Shown: piece by piece, positions 24,064 to 32,828 of the stretch
How positions within the stretch are numbered: position 1 is the stretch's first letter
Layout: every line of letters begins with the position of its first letter
From: an uncultured Bacilli bacterium
GTDB lineage: Bacteria; Bacillota_I; Bacilli_A; RF39; UBA660
Direction: 5' to 3'
DNA length: 35,708 nucleotides
Assembly (NCBI GenBank): GCA_944332635.1
Contig: CALVKI010000054.1
Coordinates: 1-35,708 of the forward strand
Position numbers and translations under genes: made by a program
Notes under the pieces: generated by a model
What the model was told of the DNA's origin: nothing
The model's database searches: none
What the model saw: the letters and a program-made list of their open reading frames with translations, nothing else

Positions 24064-24158
24064 AAAAAGAGACCACAATGAAGTAGTCAAGAAAAAGTAG
24101 ACTAGACTCTTTTAGTCTTTGTCTAATTTTATCATATCACTTCACAATAGTCTCTTTT
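24064..24158 (-). terminator. Large imperfect hairpin ending the PP2C-lipoprotein unit
   Basis: Outer arms AAAAGAGAC/GTCTCTTTT and inner GAAGT/ACTTC pairs frame a 95-base structure containing a further GACT/AGTC hairpin. On the minus strand it starts at the lipoprotein stop codon and ends in a run of T, as expected for a terminator, but it is much longer than usual. Confidence 0.6.
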
Positions 24159-24768
24159 ATCCCTCATATAATCCATGGATTTTTTGTAAATCTAAATCCG
24201 TAATATTTTGTAATTGCCATTCACCATTCTTCTTAGTCAAATAAAAAGTAATATTATAAGTAGTAGTATCACTAACATTTTGTAATTCTTTTAGCTTATA
24301 ATCGATATAAGCTGCACTATTTTCAATGGCTTCTTCACTACCTTCAACAGCATCCTCTAAAAGATTATCATTATCAGATTGCTCTTTTTCATTAGAAGAT
24401 TCTATTTCCTCTTTATGCTCTTCATAATACTTTTTAACAGATCGAATTGTAGTAGCATAATCCAAAACCTCTATTTCTACATCAACTGTTGCCTCGTTAC
24501 CATTAATATTCTCGTTTTCAATTTTATATGATAAATTTTGATATTGTTTTTCTAAAATTGCACGATATTTATCTTTTTGTTCATCATTCATTGTCTTATC
24601 ATCAGAAAGAACTTGATCTAATTGAACAGTAACATCATCATCCATATTTTGATATTTTCCTAAAAACTCTTCTACCTTACTAGTAGGTGTATTCATAGTT
24701 GTACTACACCCTACTAATATCAATAATAAAAACCCAAAGCAAAGCAAAAATTTACCAAAATTTTTCAT
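24157..24768 (-). CDS. Lipoprotein with a DUF5105-like domain
   Basis: The 203-residue product has a lipoprotein signal: MKNFGKFLLCFGFLLLILVG then Cys, with lipobox LVGC (Cys21). It would be anchored on the outer face of the membrane. The mature part (VEEFLGKYQNMDDDVTVQLD, DKYRAILEKQYQNLSYKIEN, NEATVDVEIEVLDYATTI) resembles DUF5105/DUF4878-type lipoproteins with an NTF2-like fold. An acidic insert lies at about 125-150. The ATG at 24768 has TAGGAGGGA upstream. It follows the PP2C gene by 52 bp and was probably cotranscribed with it. Function is unknown. Confidence 0.75.
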   Translation of the reverse strand: MKNFGKFLLCFGFLLLILVGCSTTMNTPTSKVEEFLGKYQNMDDDVTVQLDQVLSDDKTMNDEQKDKYRAILEKQYQNLSYKIENENINGNEATVDVEIEVLDYATTIRSVKKYYEEHKEEIESSNEKEQSDNDNLLEDAVEGSEEAIENSAAYIDYKLKELQNVSDTTTYNITFYLTKKNGEWQLQNITDLDLQKIHGLYEG

Positions 24769-24820
24769 TTTTATCCCTCCTATTACTAGAATGAACAAAA
24801 ACATAGAAAATATTCAAAAA

Positions 24821-25636
24821 TTATAATTTTGAAAATAAAACAACACTAGCATTATCTCTACCACGAACTGGCACTAAATAATAATCATAAGAATATTGTT
24901 TTAATCCATTTGGTACATAAAGATTTTGATCAATCAAAATAGCTTCATCTATAATTTTTTTAGAAACAGTATGAATATCATTATCTCGCAATATTCGTTG
25001 CAATTTAGCATCAGTTACTAAATCAGTAATTCCATCTGTCGTAAGAAGCAAAGTTTTATAACTGGAATTAGGATAGATATAAATATGAGGTCTACATAGA
25101 TTTAAAGAAATACCAATACAATTATGTATAACATTACTAGTAGAAAAATAACGCAACCATTCTTTATTTATATGTTGATATTTATAATAAAGCCACACAT
25201 CACTATCATCCTCTGTTATTTGTCTAATCTCTCCATTTTTATAAAAATAGCAACGTGAATCTCCCAAATGAACAAGAATAGTATCTTCTTCTAAAACTAA
25301 CGCCAAAGTTAATGTAGTTCCTACTTGCCCACTTCCATACTCTAAAATAAAATGATTATTACATTCCATAACTAGATTAATAAGTTTTTCTTTTAATTCA
25401 ATAACATCAGAAAAAGACGATAATTCTTGTTCTAAAAACCAATAACCAAATTTTTCTAACACATAATTGGACGCAATATCTCCATATTGTTTACCACCCA
25501 TTCCATCAGCTACAGCTAATAATTTAATTCTATCATTCTGTGGATGAACAAGGGTAATAACGGCATCCTCTTGAGTAGGTCTAAGCAAACCAACATGAGA
25601 CTCTTTCTGTAAAATATAATCATAAATTTGTTCCAT
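24821..25636 (-). CDS. PP2C-type serine/threonine phosphatase
   Basis: The 271-residue cytoplasmic protein is a metal-dependent PP2C phosphatase. Its motifs run in order: GLLRPTQEDAV (usual R..NED), AVADGMGGKQYGDIAS, GTTLTLAL, VHLGDSRCYFY, LLTTDGITDLVTD and GRDNASVV, so the metal-binding Asp residues are all present. In Bacillota such proteins (PrpC, Stp) counter a PASTA Ser/Thr kinase, but no kinase lies in this window. The ATG at 25636 is preferred because AGAGGG ends six bases before it; a TTG further up has no RBS. It starts 87 bp after the asnS terminator. Confidence 0.88.
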   Translation of the reverse strand: MEQIYDYILQKESHVGLLRPTQEDAVITLVHPQNDRIKLLAVADGMGGKQYGDIASNYVLEKFGYWFLEQELSSFSDVIELKEKLINLVMECNNHFILEYGSGQVGTTLTLALVLEEDTILVHLGDSRCYFYKNGEIRQITEDDSDVWLYYKYQHINKEWLRYFSTSNVIHNCIGISLNLCRPHIYIYPNSSYKTLLLTTDGITDLVTDAKLQRILRDNDIHTVSKKIIDEAILIDQNLYVPNGLKQYSYDYYLVPVRGRDNASVVLFSKL

Positions 25637-25693
25637 GAGATCCCTCTTTTGCAAAAGTTAGTATATCACAACAAGAAAAAAAGAAAAGAAAAA

Positions 25694-25725
25694 CAAAAAA
25701 AGTTTACAGAATATACTGTAAACTT
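25694..25725 (-). terminator. Terminator of asnS
   Basis: A perfect 10-bp stem AAGTTTACAG/CTGTAAACTT with a 6-base loop, followed on the minus strand by T7, overlaps the last base pairs of asnS including its stop. Confidence 0.88.
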
Positions 25726-27106
25726 AAAAATCACAATTTCCTGGAGTCCTAGGATATGGAATAACATCACGAATATTCTCAACTCCTGTTAAATAAATTA
25801 ATAAACGTTCAAATCCCATACCAAATCCAGAATGAACACATCCTCCAAACTTACGAAGATTAATATACCAATCTAATTCACTCATATCCATACCCAATTC
25901 TTTCATACGTGAAACAAGTTTGTCATAATCTTCTTCTCTTTGAGAACCACCCATTATTTCACCAGCTCCCGGAACTTCAAGATCAACTGCTGCAACAGTC
26001 TCACCATCAGAGTTTTGTTTCATATAGAAAGCTTTTATATCTTTTGGCCAATCAGTAATAAATACTGGACCTCCAAAATATTCTGTAATATATTTTTCAT
26101 GTTCTTTTGCAATATCTTCTCCTTGAATTGGTTCAAATTCCCATTTAACATCTGCTTTTTGTAAAATATCGATAACTTCCTTATGAGTAACACGAGTAAA
26201 CTTAGAACTTACTAACTTAGTAAGCTTATCAAGTAAACCCTTCTCTACGAATTTATCTAAGAAAGTCATTTCATCCTTACAATGATCCAAAACATAACCA
26301 ACAACATATTTTAACATTTCTTCCATGATTTCCATATCTTGGTCCAAATCACAAAAAGCAATTTCCGGCTCAATCATCCAAAATTCGTTGGCATGTACTT
26401 TTGTATTTGAGTTTTCTGCCCTAAAAGTTGGCCCAAAAGTATAAGTTCTCTTATAAGCTAATGCAAAAGTTTCAGCTTCCAATTGACCAGAAACAGTTAA
26501 AGATGCTGGTTTTTGAAACATGTCTTTACTATAGTCTACTGTTCCATCTACTTTAGGAATATCCTCTAAATCCATACAAGTAACATGAAACATTTCTCCT
26601 GCTCCTTCACAATCACTAGCAGTAATTAATGGTGCATGAAAATACACATATCCTCTATCTTGAAAATATTTATGAATTGCATAAGCTACAACACTCCTAA
26701 CACGAAACACGGCTTGAAACAAGTTAGTTCTAGGTCTCAAATATGCTTGTTCTCTTAAAAATTCACGAGAATGTTTCTTTGGCTGAATTGGATAATCCTC
26801 TGGACAATCTCCTAATAATTTAATTTCTTTCGCTTGAATTTCAAAAGCCTGACCTTCTTTAGGAGACTCTACTACTTTCCCAACAACTTCAATTGCACTA
26901 CCTACATGATATTTTTGAATTTCTAAAAACCTATCCATTTTATCATCATAGATAACTTGAATATGATTAAAACAAGTACCATCAGAAAAATCAATAAAAC
27001 CAAATTCCTTTTGTTTGCGATGATTACGAATCCATCCTTGGATTGTAACGTCCCTACCCATAAATTCAACTATTTTTTCATATATTTCTTTCGCATCAAT
27101 TATCAT
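25724..27106 (-). CDS. asnS: Asparaginyl-tRNA synthetase
   Basis: The 460-residue class II synthetase charges tRNA-Asn. An N-terminal OB-fold (VTIQGWIRNHRKQKEFGFID) is followed by the catalytic core: REFLREQAYLRPRTNLFQAV, motif 2 FGPTFRAENSNTKVHANEFW, and motif 3 GFGMGFERLLIYLTGVENIR ending in DVIPYPRTPG. I placed the start at the ATG at 27106. AGAGGAGG lies eight bases upstream, and this gives the normal family length and N-terminus. The frame stays open for 117 more codons upstream, but those look like decayed unrelated coding sequence. An Asn T-box lies about 600 bp upstream. Confidence 0.95.
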   Translation of the reverse strand: MIIDAKEIYEKIVEFMGRDVTIQGWIRNHRKQKEFGFIDFSDGTCFNHIQVIYDDKMDRFLEIQKYHVGSAIEVVGKVVESPKEGQAFEIQAKEIKLLGDCPEDYPIQPKKHSREFLREQAYLRPRTNLFQAVFRVRSVVAYAIHKYFQDRGYVYFHAPLITASDCEGAGEMFHVTCMDLEDIPKVDGTVDYSKDMFQKPASLTVSGQLEAETFALAYKRTYTFGPTFRAENSNTKVHANEFWMIEPEIAFCDLDQDMEIMEEMLKYVVGYVLDHCKDEMTFLDKFVEKGLLDKLTKLVSSKFTRVTHKEVIDILQKADVKWEFEPIQGEDIAKEHEKYITEYFGGPVFITDWPKDIKAFYMKQNSDGETVAAVDLEVPGAGEIMGGSQREEDYDKLVSRMKELGMDMSELDWYINLRKFGGCVHSGFGMGFERLLIYLTGVENIRDVIPYPRTPGNCDF

Positions 27107-27700
27107 AATTATTCCTCCTCTATTAGTATACCATTTATTTTCCACTATCTCCATAGTTTGATAAAACCCTGGTAATAGGATTATCAAGTTACAACCATCC
27201 GACTCTTTGTTATGCATCCAATAACCAACTATAAAATCGCTATGACCAGGATAAAATTTTTCAAATATCTCACAATATAATAAAGACTCTTTAGTAAATG
27301 GTGTATGTTTGGTATATTTACTGATTTTTTCTTCATATTCTAAATCAACATATAAACTTTCAGCATACATTTTTAAATCATCAACTAAAGACCACAACAT
27401 CACTAAAATCTGCCCTCTATCTATATATAATAGACCGTGGCAAATAATCTCCTTCAAAAAATTTACGATGCAAATATTTTCCTTAATCGTATTTGTTCAT
27501 TTTAAACTAAGAATTAATACTCATTAAATAAGATAGAAAATTCAAAACAACAAATAGTACACGTGTCTCTAATGAACAACCAAAAATCCATCAATCAATC
27601 ACGTAATACATCACACATATAAATTTCTCTATATTACACTTTAGAAACTCTTTCATGAATTCTTCTTTACTTGTATTTATCTTTGCTACAAATAATAATC
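27107..27700 (-). pseudogene. Decayed coding sequence between the Asn T-box and asnS
   Basis: Minus-strand frames hold three protein-like pieces: INTSKEEFMKEFLKCNIEKF (about 27600-27670), GKYLHRKFFEGDYLPRSIIY (about 27430-27490), and a longer piece starting MLWSLVDDLKMYAESLYVDL and passing through FEKFYPGHSDFIVGYWMH (27110-27400). They lie in different frames separated by stops. The third stays open into asnS, so on paper it is an N-terminal extension, but it lacks a convincing start of its own and asnS has a full RBS and normal N-terminus without it. I do not recognise the parent family. A translated extension or small upstream protein is the alternative. Confidence 0.5.
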
Positions 27701-27720
27701 ACTTCCTTAAATAATAAATT

Positions 27721-28004
27721 AAAAAGACTAGCCTGTACCACAATACTGATTAGTACTATGGGACGAAACTAGTCTTCCGCGGTGCCACCCAATTTATTAT
27801 AAAGGTTATTAATTCTCTATAATCACTTTTTCAATTCTATCAAATCTAGCAAATGTAACGGTCTGCTCCCGGCTTAGTCTACTTTATTCTTTAAGCACTC
27901 AGAAATGTTATTCACTATTCGCTTTTATTCGTTTTCACCAACCACGAACTCTCTACAAAAAGTTGAGAACAGCTACTTCTTTTCTTCAACATTTTAAAAA
28001 TGAT
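27721..28004 (-). promoter_or_regulatory. T-box riboswitch, asparagine specificity
   Basis: The minus strand carries AGUAGC, AGAGAG and GGUUGGUG of stem I. The specifier region GUGAAUAACAUUUC places AAC (Asn) before A. The T-box core GGGUGGCACCGCGG (27777-27790) has UGGC, matching the G73 discriminator expected of tRNA-Asn. A GACUAG/CUAGUC-based terminator ends in U5 at 27721-27725. Uncharged tRNA-Asn should permit transcription towards asnS. Confidence 0.93.
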
Positions 28005-28010
28005 GTACAC

Positions 28011-28039
28011 ATATTACTATATTTTTACTCATTTGTCAA
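28011..28039 (-). promoter_or_regulatory. sigma-A promoter of the Asn T-box transcript
   Basis: A perfect TTGACA (28034-28039), a 17-bp spacer and TAATAT (28011-28016) on the minus strand. The -35 box begins four bases after the end of the RluA-family gene. Confidence 0.8.
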
Positions 28040-28043
28040 ATTT

Positions 28044-28898
28044 TTATGCATCATGATCTATAAACTTCTTAAATTCAGTTGGAATAGAAGTTTCAAACAA
28101 AATATCTTTTTTAATAGCAGGATAATATATTTTCAAACGATTAGCGTGTAAAAACAAACGATTTACTTTATGCTTATCACCATACTTTTTATCCCCTACA
28201 ATAGGCATTTTTTTACTAGAAAAAGCAACACGAATCTGATTTTTACGACCAGTTTCAATTGTAACTTTTAACATAGAAAAATTATTACTAGATTTTAATA
28301 CTGAATAATTAGTAATTGCCTTCTTTCCATCTTCATGACGAGATACATAAACTAGATTAGTTTTAGTTTCTTTTAAATATTGTACGATCTGCCCAGACTC
28401 TTCCCTAGGATGTCCACATACAATAGCAGTATACTCACGTAAAGACACATACTCATTCCAATTTTCTTGTAACTGATTTTTTATTTTTTCATCTTTAGCA
28501 AACAAAACAATTCCACTAGTATCCTTATCTAAGCGATGAACAATAAAAATACGTCCTTTAGGATTTTTAGAAATCACATAATCTCGAACAATATGATATA
28601 AAGTACGTTCTTTTTCTTTATCAGTCGCAACAGTAAGTAAACCACTCGGCTTATTAACAACAATTAAATGATCATCTTCGAATAATACTTCAAAAGGCAT
28701 CTTTTTTATATTTTTACTATTAGTGTCAATAGTAATTTTCATCCCCGTAATAAGAGGATAATTATATTGAGTAACCTTTTCTTCCCCAACATAAATCGAA
28801 CCATGTACTAAATATTGTTTTACACGTTTTTTAGGCATATCTAAATTTTCATATAAATATTTTAACAATTCACTATTTTTATTAACTATTAACTTCAT
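28044..28898 (-). CDS. RluA-family pseudouridine synthase
   Basis: The 284-residue enzyme isomerises specific uridines in rRNA or tRNA. An S4-like N-terminal RNA-binding segment (PKKRVKQYLVHGSIYVGEEK) precedes the catalytic domain, which has FEDDHLIVVNKPSGLLTVAT, the motif II HRLDKDTSGIVLFAKD with the catalytic Asp, and TGRKNQIRVAFSSKKMPIVG, then DKKYG. Length fits the RluD/YlyB type. The exact target uridine cannot be told. It follows the class B sortase by 55 bp and ends just before the Asn T-box promoter. Confidence 0.92.
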   Translation of the reverse strand: MKLIVNKNSELLKYLYENLDMPKKRVKQYLVHGSIYVGEEKVTQYNYPLITGMKITIDTNSKNIKKMPFEVLFEDDHLIVVNKPSGLLTVATDKEKERTLYHIVRDYVISKNPKGRIFIVHRLDKDTSGIVLFAKDEKIKNQLQENWNEYVSLREYTAIVCGHPREESGQIVQYLKETKTNLVYVSRHEDGKKAITNYSVLKSSNNFSMLKVTIETGRKNQIRVAFSSKKMPIVGDKKYGDKHKVNRLFLHANRLKIYYPAIKKDILFETSIPTEFKKFIDHDA

Positions 28899-28953
28899 AA
28901 GTACATCACCTACTTAATTATAATATAAAAATTTAAAAAACACCAGTAAATCA

Positions 28954-29736
28954 CTAATACCTCTTCTCCTGCTTAACTAACTTAGCATGAACAACCATCT
29001 TTTCACTATTATTATAACAAGTAGATAAAGTAAGTATTTTATTTGCAGTAGAAACATTAGTATCAAATTTTATCATACTACGATTCTTAATAGTATCCAA
29101 AAATTCTTGGTATAAACTATTATCACTAAAATTAGTATTTAAATAGTCATTAGTAGTTTTTATATGATAAGCACTAAATATCTCAAATAAATAATTATAA
29201 CTTAAAGTAGAAAGCCTTATAATACGTTTATTCTTATAAAACCATTCATCAGTAAGCACATTTTTCAAACTACCAAACATAGTACCATCTATCCTACCAT
29301 GAGCGTAAATAATCGTATTAGTATCCAGTGGATCGATTTTATTTCTATAATCCAAAAATATCCAACCAGCACTATTATAACTACCATCAAAAGAATGGGT
29401 TAAATAAAAAGAATTATTACTGTTTTGTACAAATGGATAATTAATATTAGTATAAGGTATTTCTATCCATCCAACAACATTACTATTTTTACTTAAAAGA
29501 TTAGTAAAATCTACACTCAATAAATCCTCATCATGATACTGGCTAGTATCCAAAATTTCTGTTGTAATAGTTTCATCAGTACTTTTAACCTTTACTATAT
29601 CTTGTAACTGAGAAATAATTTGATTAGTAGCTTTGAAATCTAAATACCAAATAACAATATGACATAATGAAAAAAAGAATACTATGATAAATATTACTAA
29701 AATAATAACGCTAAGTAATATTTTCTTATCTTTCAT
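28954..29736 (-). CDS. Class B sortase with Lys in place of the catalytic Arg
   Basis: The 260-residue membrane transpeptidase has one N-terminal helix (about 6-31). It has the class B features NVVGWIEIPYTNINYPFVQN, FLDYRN, the catalytic His146 in YAHGR and Cys240 in TLSTC. The segment after the Cys reads YNNSEKMVVHAKL: where class B enzymes have the catalytic Arg two residues before VVHAKL, this one has Lys246, and no Arg is nearby. It may attach the finished fibre to the wall or process the VPNTL protein. It follows the class C sortase by 13 bp in the same operon, with RBS GAGGAAT. Confidence 0.9.
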   Translation of the reverse strand: MKDKKILLSVIILVIFIIVFFFSLCHIVIWYLDFKATNQIISQLQDIVKVKSTDETITTEILDTSQYHDEDLLSVDFTNLLSKNSNVVGWIEIPYTNINYPFVQNSNNSFYLTHSFDGSYNSAGWIFLDYRNKIDPLDTNTIIYAHGRIDGTMFGSLKNVLTDEWFYKNKRIIRLSTLSYNYLFEIFSAYHIKTTNDYLNTNFSDNSLYQEFLDTIKNRSMIKFDTNVSTANKILTLSTCYNNSEKMVVHAKLVKQEKRY

Positions 29737-29749
29737 AGTATTCCTCCTA

Positions 29750-30634
29750 TCAAATAGTTTCGATACTAGACGAAGCCTTATCCTTGTTTTTTACATATCT
29801 ATCTTTTTTCTTCTTATAATAAATAATCACAATAACAATTAAAATAATGGAAATAATTAAACTACAATATAAAATAAGATCAGCATAAGTAAATGACTTA
29901 TCTTTTACTATCTGTTTTTCAACTTGTTTATTATATTCTATTCTTTCCCCACGAACTAGTAATCGATGAGTATTAACAGCATATGGTGTACAAGTAACCA
30001 AAGTAGCATAGTCTTTACCATCTACTATCTTTAATGCCTCTATCTCTGATGGTTCACTAACTAATATTTGATCTACTTTATAGGCAAGAACCTCGTCCAT
30101 GACATAAATATAAAAAATGTCCCCTTTTTTTAACTGATTTAAATCTGTAAAAAGACGTGAAGAAGGAAGTCCCCGATGTGCTGATAAAATAGTATGTGTA
30201 CTATTCCCACCAACTGGAAGAGAACTCCCTTCTAAATGGCCTACCCCTTTTTGCAATACATCTGAACTAGTACCATGATAAATTGGTATTCTAACATCAA
30301 TTTTAGGTATAGAAATGTACCCCATCATTCCATTATCATTTACATTTAAAATAGACAGATATTCTGACGAATTTGATTGGTTAGGATTTTGAAAAACATC
30401 AACAATATTATTAGACGAAAGAGAAGAATTATATTGTCTCGCTTTTACTAATAATTTGTCGTTTTCTACATCGGTCTTATCACTAACTGTATTTTGATAT
30501 GTATTAATAATTTTTTGATAATGATTTGCATTAATTAGATTACTAATAATAGGATATAAGATAAAACTTAAACCTATAATAATCATAAGGATAAATAAAA
30601 AAATAATAATTTTTTCTTTTATCTCTTTATTCAT
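29750..30634 (-). CDS. Class C (pilus-polymerising) sortase
   Basis: The 294-residue protein has an N-terminal helix (about 8-33), a sortase domain with ISIPKIDVRIPIYHG, His153 in SAHRGLPS, Cys215 in TLVTCTP and Arg224 in NTHRLLVRG, and a second C-terminal helix (about 254-273), the class C topology. Such enzymes join pilin subunits through Lys-LPxT isopeptide bonds. A DVFQNP segment near residue 80 lies where the lid usually sits but differs from the common DPF/DPW lid. It starts nine bases after the backbone pilin stop without a strong RBS, suggesting translational coupling. Confidence 0.93.
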   Translation of the reverse strand: MNKEIKEKIIIFLFILMIIIGLSFILYPIISNLINANHYQKIINTYQNTVSDKTDVENDKLLVKARQYNSSLSSNNIVDVFQNPNQSNSSEYLSILNVNDNGMMGYISIPKIDVRIPIYHGTSSDVLQKGVGHLEGSSLPVGGNSTHTILSAHRGLPSSRLFTDLNQLKKGDIFYIYVMDEVLAYKVDQILVSEPSEIEALKIVDGKDYATLVTCTPYAVNTHRLLVRGERIEYNKQVEKQIVKDKSFTYADLILYCSLIISIILIVIVIIYYKKKKDRYVKNKDKASSSIETI

Positions 30635-30643
30635 AAATTGTGC

Positions 30644-32155
30644 TTAACTTTCTTGATTTTCTTTTTTCTTGCGATAAATAAAGAAGAAATAAACTGCACT
30701 AGCAACAATTACTAAACCAATTAAAGTAATAATAACAGTACCAATACCACCTGTAACAGGTAATAAACCTACTTTTTCATTAGAAACTTCTAAACGATAA
30801 TACCCTTCAGTATCAGCATTTTCTAAACTACCTTCCCCTGGTCCAATCTTAGCACTAATAATAGAACCATCTAAACGATATCCTGTTGGTGCTTTAGTTT
30901 CTTTTACATAATAAGTGCCAGCGGCAAGACCTTTATATTGAGCAATACCACTTGCATTTGTAGAAACAACACCGATAGCTTGTTGTAATTCAGCATCTTT
31001 ATAAATAGTAAACTCTGCACCTTCCAAAGCAGCATTGCCATCAGCAGCATATTTATAAATTTCTAATCCATACAATAATACCGTAACTTGTCCATCACCT
31101 TCCTCAGGAACTGTTGTACTACTACCTGTTCCATATGGATCATTTGAATAAGTTAAAGTAGCATTGTTACTATTTCCACCATTGGCACCAAGACCAGCAT
31201 TATCATTTAATCTTGCTGTGTAGTTAATAGTAATAGTTGTACTATCTACATAATTAACATTAAAGGTAATAGTCATTTTTCTACCATCAATAGAAATAAC
31301 AGCAACTTCTTCACCACTTGCATTAGTAACTTTACCATCGCTAGCAGTAGTCAAAGTAACATCTCCATCTTTAATAATAACAGATGAAACCCCATTAAAG
31401 TCCAATCCTTCACTAAGTGTATCAGTAATTGTATAAACCTTATTTGTAGCGTTAATTGGATATTGTGGAACACTACCATTAATAATAAATGGAATATCAT
31501 CCCCTATAGAATAGCTTCCAGAATCATACCCTTCTTCACCAATAGACTTACTGATAGCTGCATCACTAACTTTTGCAACAATCTCTTCATTATTAATTAC
31601 CCAACTATTGCCACTAGCTGAAAAATCTAAATTACCAACCATAACTGCATAAATTCTAGATGTTGCAGTAGGTAATACTAGATAAGAACCAGCTTGTAAT
31701 GTAGCGCTTGCAGTAGTACCACTAACATTCATCTGTGTACCACTAACAGAATGAGATTTAATATATCCTGCATAAGCTCTAGCCAACTTATCGATATCTG
31801 AATTTGATAATGTAGATCCCGTATTTATATTTCCACTGCTATAAGAATATAAATCGTCAACCTTAAGCTTTTGATAAGTAGATGATTGCTTCAAGAATTC
31901 TTGAAAATCATCAGTAAATTCGTAAGTAATAACATCAGTTGTTTGATTATAAAAGGCATCTAAAATTTTATATGCCATAAGTTGATCACCAGATACAACA
32001 CCAGTAATAGACAAGGTTGCTGTATCAGTAATAATCTTACTTCCAGTATCAGAAGTACCAGTCTCACTTCCAACAGAAATAGCTGAAACATTGACTATTC
32101 CTATAAAAAGAAAAACTGATAAAATTAATAAAATTACTTTATTCTTTGTTTTCAT
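30644..32155 (-). CDS. LPVTG backbone pilin-like surface protein
   Basis: The 503-residue protein has a signal peptide (about 1-25, ending NVSA), an SpaH/FimA-type fimbrial backbone domain, a SpaA-like Cna-B domain (GLEIYKYAADGNAALEGAEF) with E-box GTYYVKETKAPTGYRL, sorting signal LLPVTGG, a transmembrane helix and a YRKKK tail. Lys in EIVAKVSDAAISKSI is a candidate for the pilin-linking Lys. It should be the main shaft subunit polymerised by the class C sortase that follows it. The ATG at 32155 has AAAGGTG eight bases upstream; a GTG 12 bases earlier overlaps that RBS. Its start overlaps the end of the VPNTL gene by 17 bp. Confidence 0.9.
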   Translation of the reverse strand: MKTKNKVILLILSVFLFIGIVNVSAISVGSETGTSDTGSKIITDTATLSITGVVSGDQLMAYKILDAFYNQTTDVITYEFTDDFQEFLKQSSTYQKLKVDDLYSYSSGNINTGSTLSNSDIDKLARAYAGYIKSHSVSGTQMNVSGTTASATLQAGSYLVLPTATSRIYAVMVGNLDFSASGNSWVINNEEIVAKVSDAAISKSIGEEGYDSGSYSIGDDIPFIINGSVPQYPINATNKVYTITDTLSEGLDFNGVSSVIIKDGDVTLTTASDGKVTNASGEEVAVISIDGRKMTITFNVNYVDSTTITINYTARLNDNAGLGANGGNSNNATLTYSNDPYGTGSSTTVPEEGDGQVTVLLYGLEIYKYAADGNAALEGAEFTIYKDAELQQAIGVVSTNASGIAQYKGLAAGTYYVKETKAPTGYRLDGSIISAKIGPGEGSLENADTEGYYRLEVSNEKVGLLPVTGGIGTVIITLIGLVIVASAVYFFFIYRKKKENQES

Positions 32156-32828
32156 TTTTATTTTCACCTTTCCTTTTTAAAATATATATCATCACTCCTA
32201 CAATAACCAAAAACGAAATAATGAACAGTATAACATAAAGATAAATATTATCTAATGTATTAGGAACTTTTTCACCATTATCATCGATACTTGGAGGAGT
32301 AACTTCTTGTTCAATTTTTTCACGCTTTGTTTTAGTATTTACCAAAACATCATATTGATATGTATCATTTTCTAAAGTGGGTATAGTAATTATCATAGGA
32401 GAAACCTCATAACGATAATCATCAATAATCTTACTATCTATCGAAACCAAATATAATCCTGGAACCAAATTAGAAAAGTAACCACTACCATCTTCTTTAG
32501 TTTTTAACGAAAAATCAGAATGTATTTCTTTTTTTGCAATATAAGAAAGAATCTCTTTTGCTTTTAAGCTAACTTCCGATGTAGTCATATTACTAAAATC
32601 AAAGGAAACATCTAAATAATTATCATCAAAATGAAATTGACCATTAGCATCTATATTAGCTAAAAAATAAAGGGAAACCTCAGCATCTGAAATTACTATA
32701 TCATTATATTGATGGTTAATTGTAACACTGGATATTCTAGATGAATCAATATTATCAGCACTTACATCCAAAACACATAAATTAAATATTGCCAGAAAAA
32801 GTAATAAACTACCCATGATTTTTTTCAT
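32139..32828 (-). CDS. Small pilin-like surface protein with a VPNTL sorting motif
   Basis: The 229-residue protein has a signal peptide (about 1-24), one Cna-B-like domain (VTINHQYNDIVISDAEVSLY to GYFSNLVPGLYLVSID), a linker with EQEVTPPSIDDNGEKVPNTL, a transmembrane helix and an LKRKGENK tail. The layout is that of a wall-anchored minor pilin, but the motif VPNTL(DN) lacks the usual Leu and Gly of LPxTG. It may be a base subunit handled by the class B sortase. The ATG at 32828 has GAGGTG upstream and overlaps the previous gene by 20 bp, so it is translationally coupled. Confidence 0.8.
   Translation of the reverse strand: MKKIMGSLLLFLAIFNLCVLDVSADNIDSSRISSVTINHQYNDIVISDAEVSLYFLANIDANGQFHFDDNYLDVSFDFSNMTTSEVSLKAKEILSYIAKKEIHSDFSLKTKEDGSGYFSNLVPGLYLVSIDSKIIDDYRYEVSPMIITIPTLENDTYQYDVLVNTKTKREKIEQEVTPPSIDDNGEKVPNTLDNIYLYVILFIISFLVIVGVMIYILKRKGENKNENKE

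Noticed and set aside
25724-27457. AsnS as a 577-residue protein with an N-terminal extension
   Set aside because: The AGAGGAGG RBS before 27106 and the standard AsnRS N-terminus support the 460-residue form. The extension begins at a TTG with no RBS and looks like decayed DNA.
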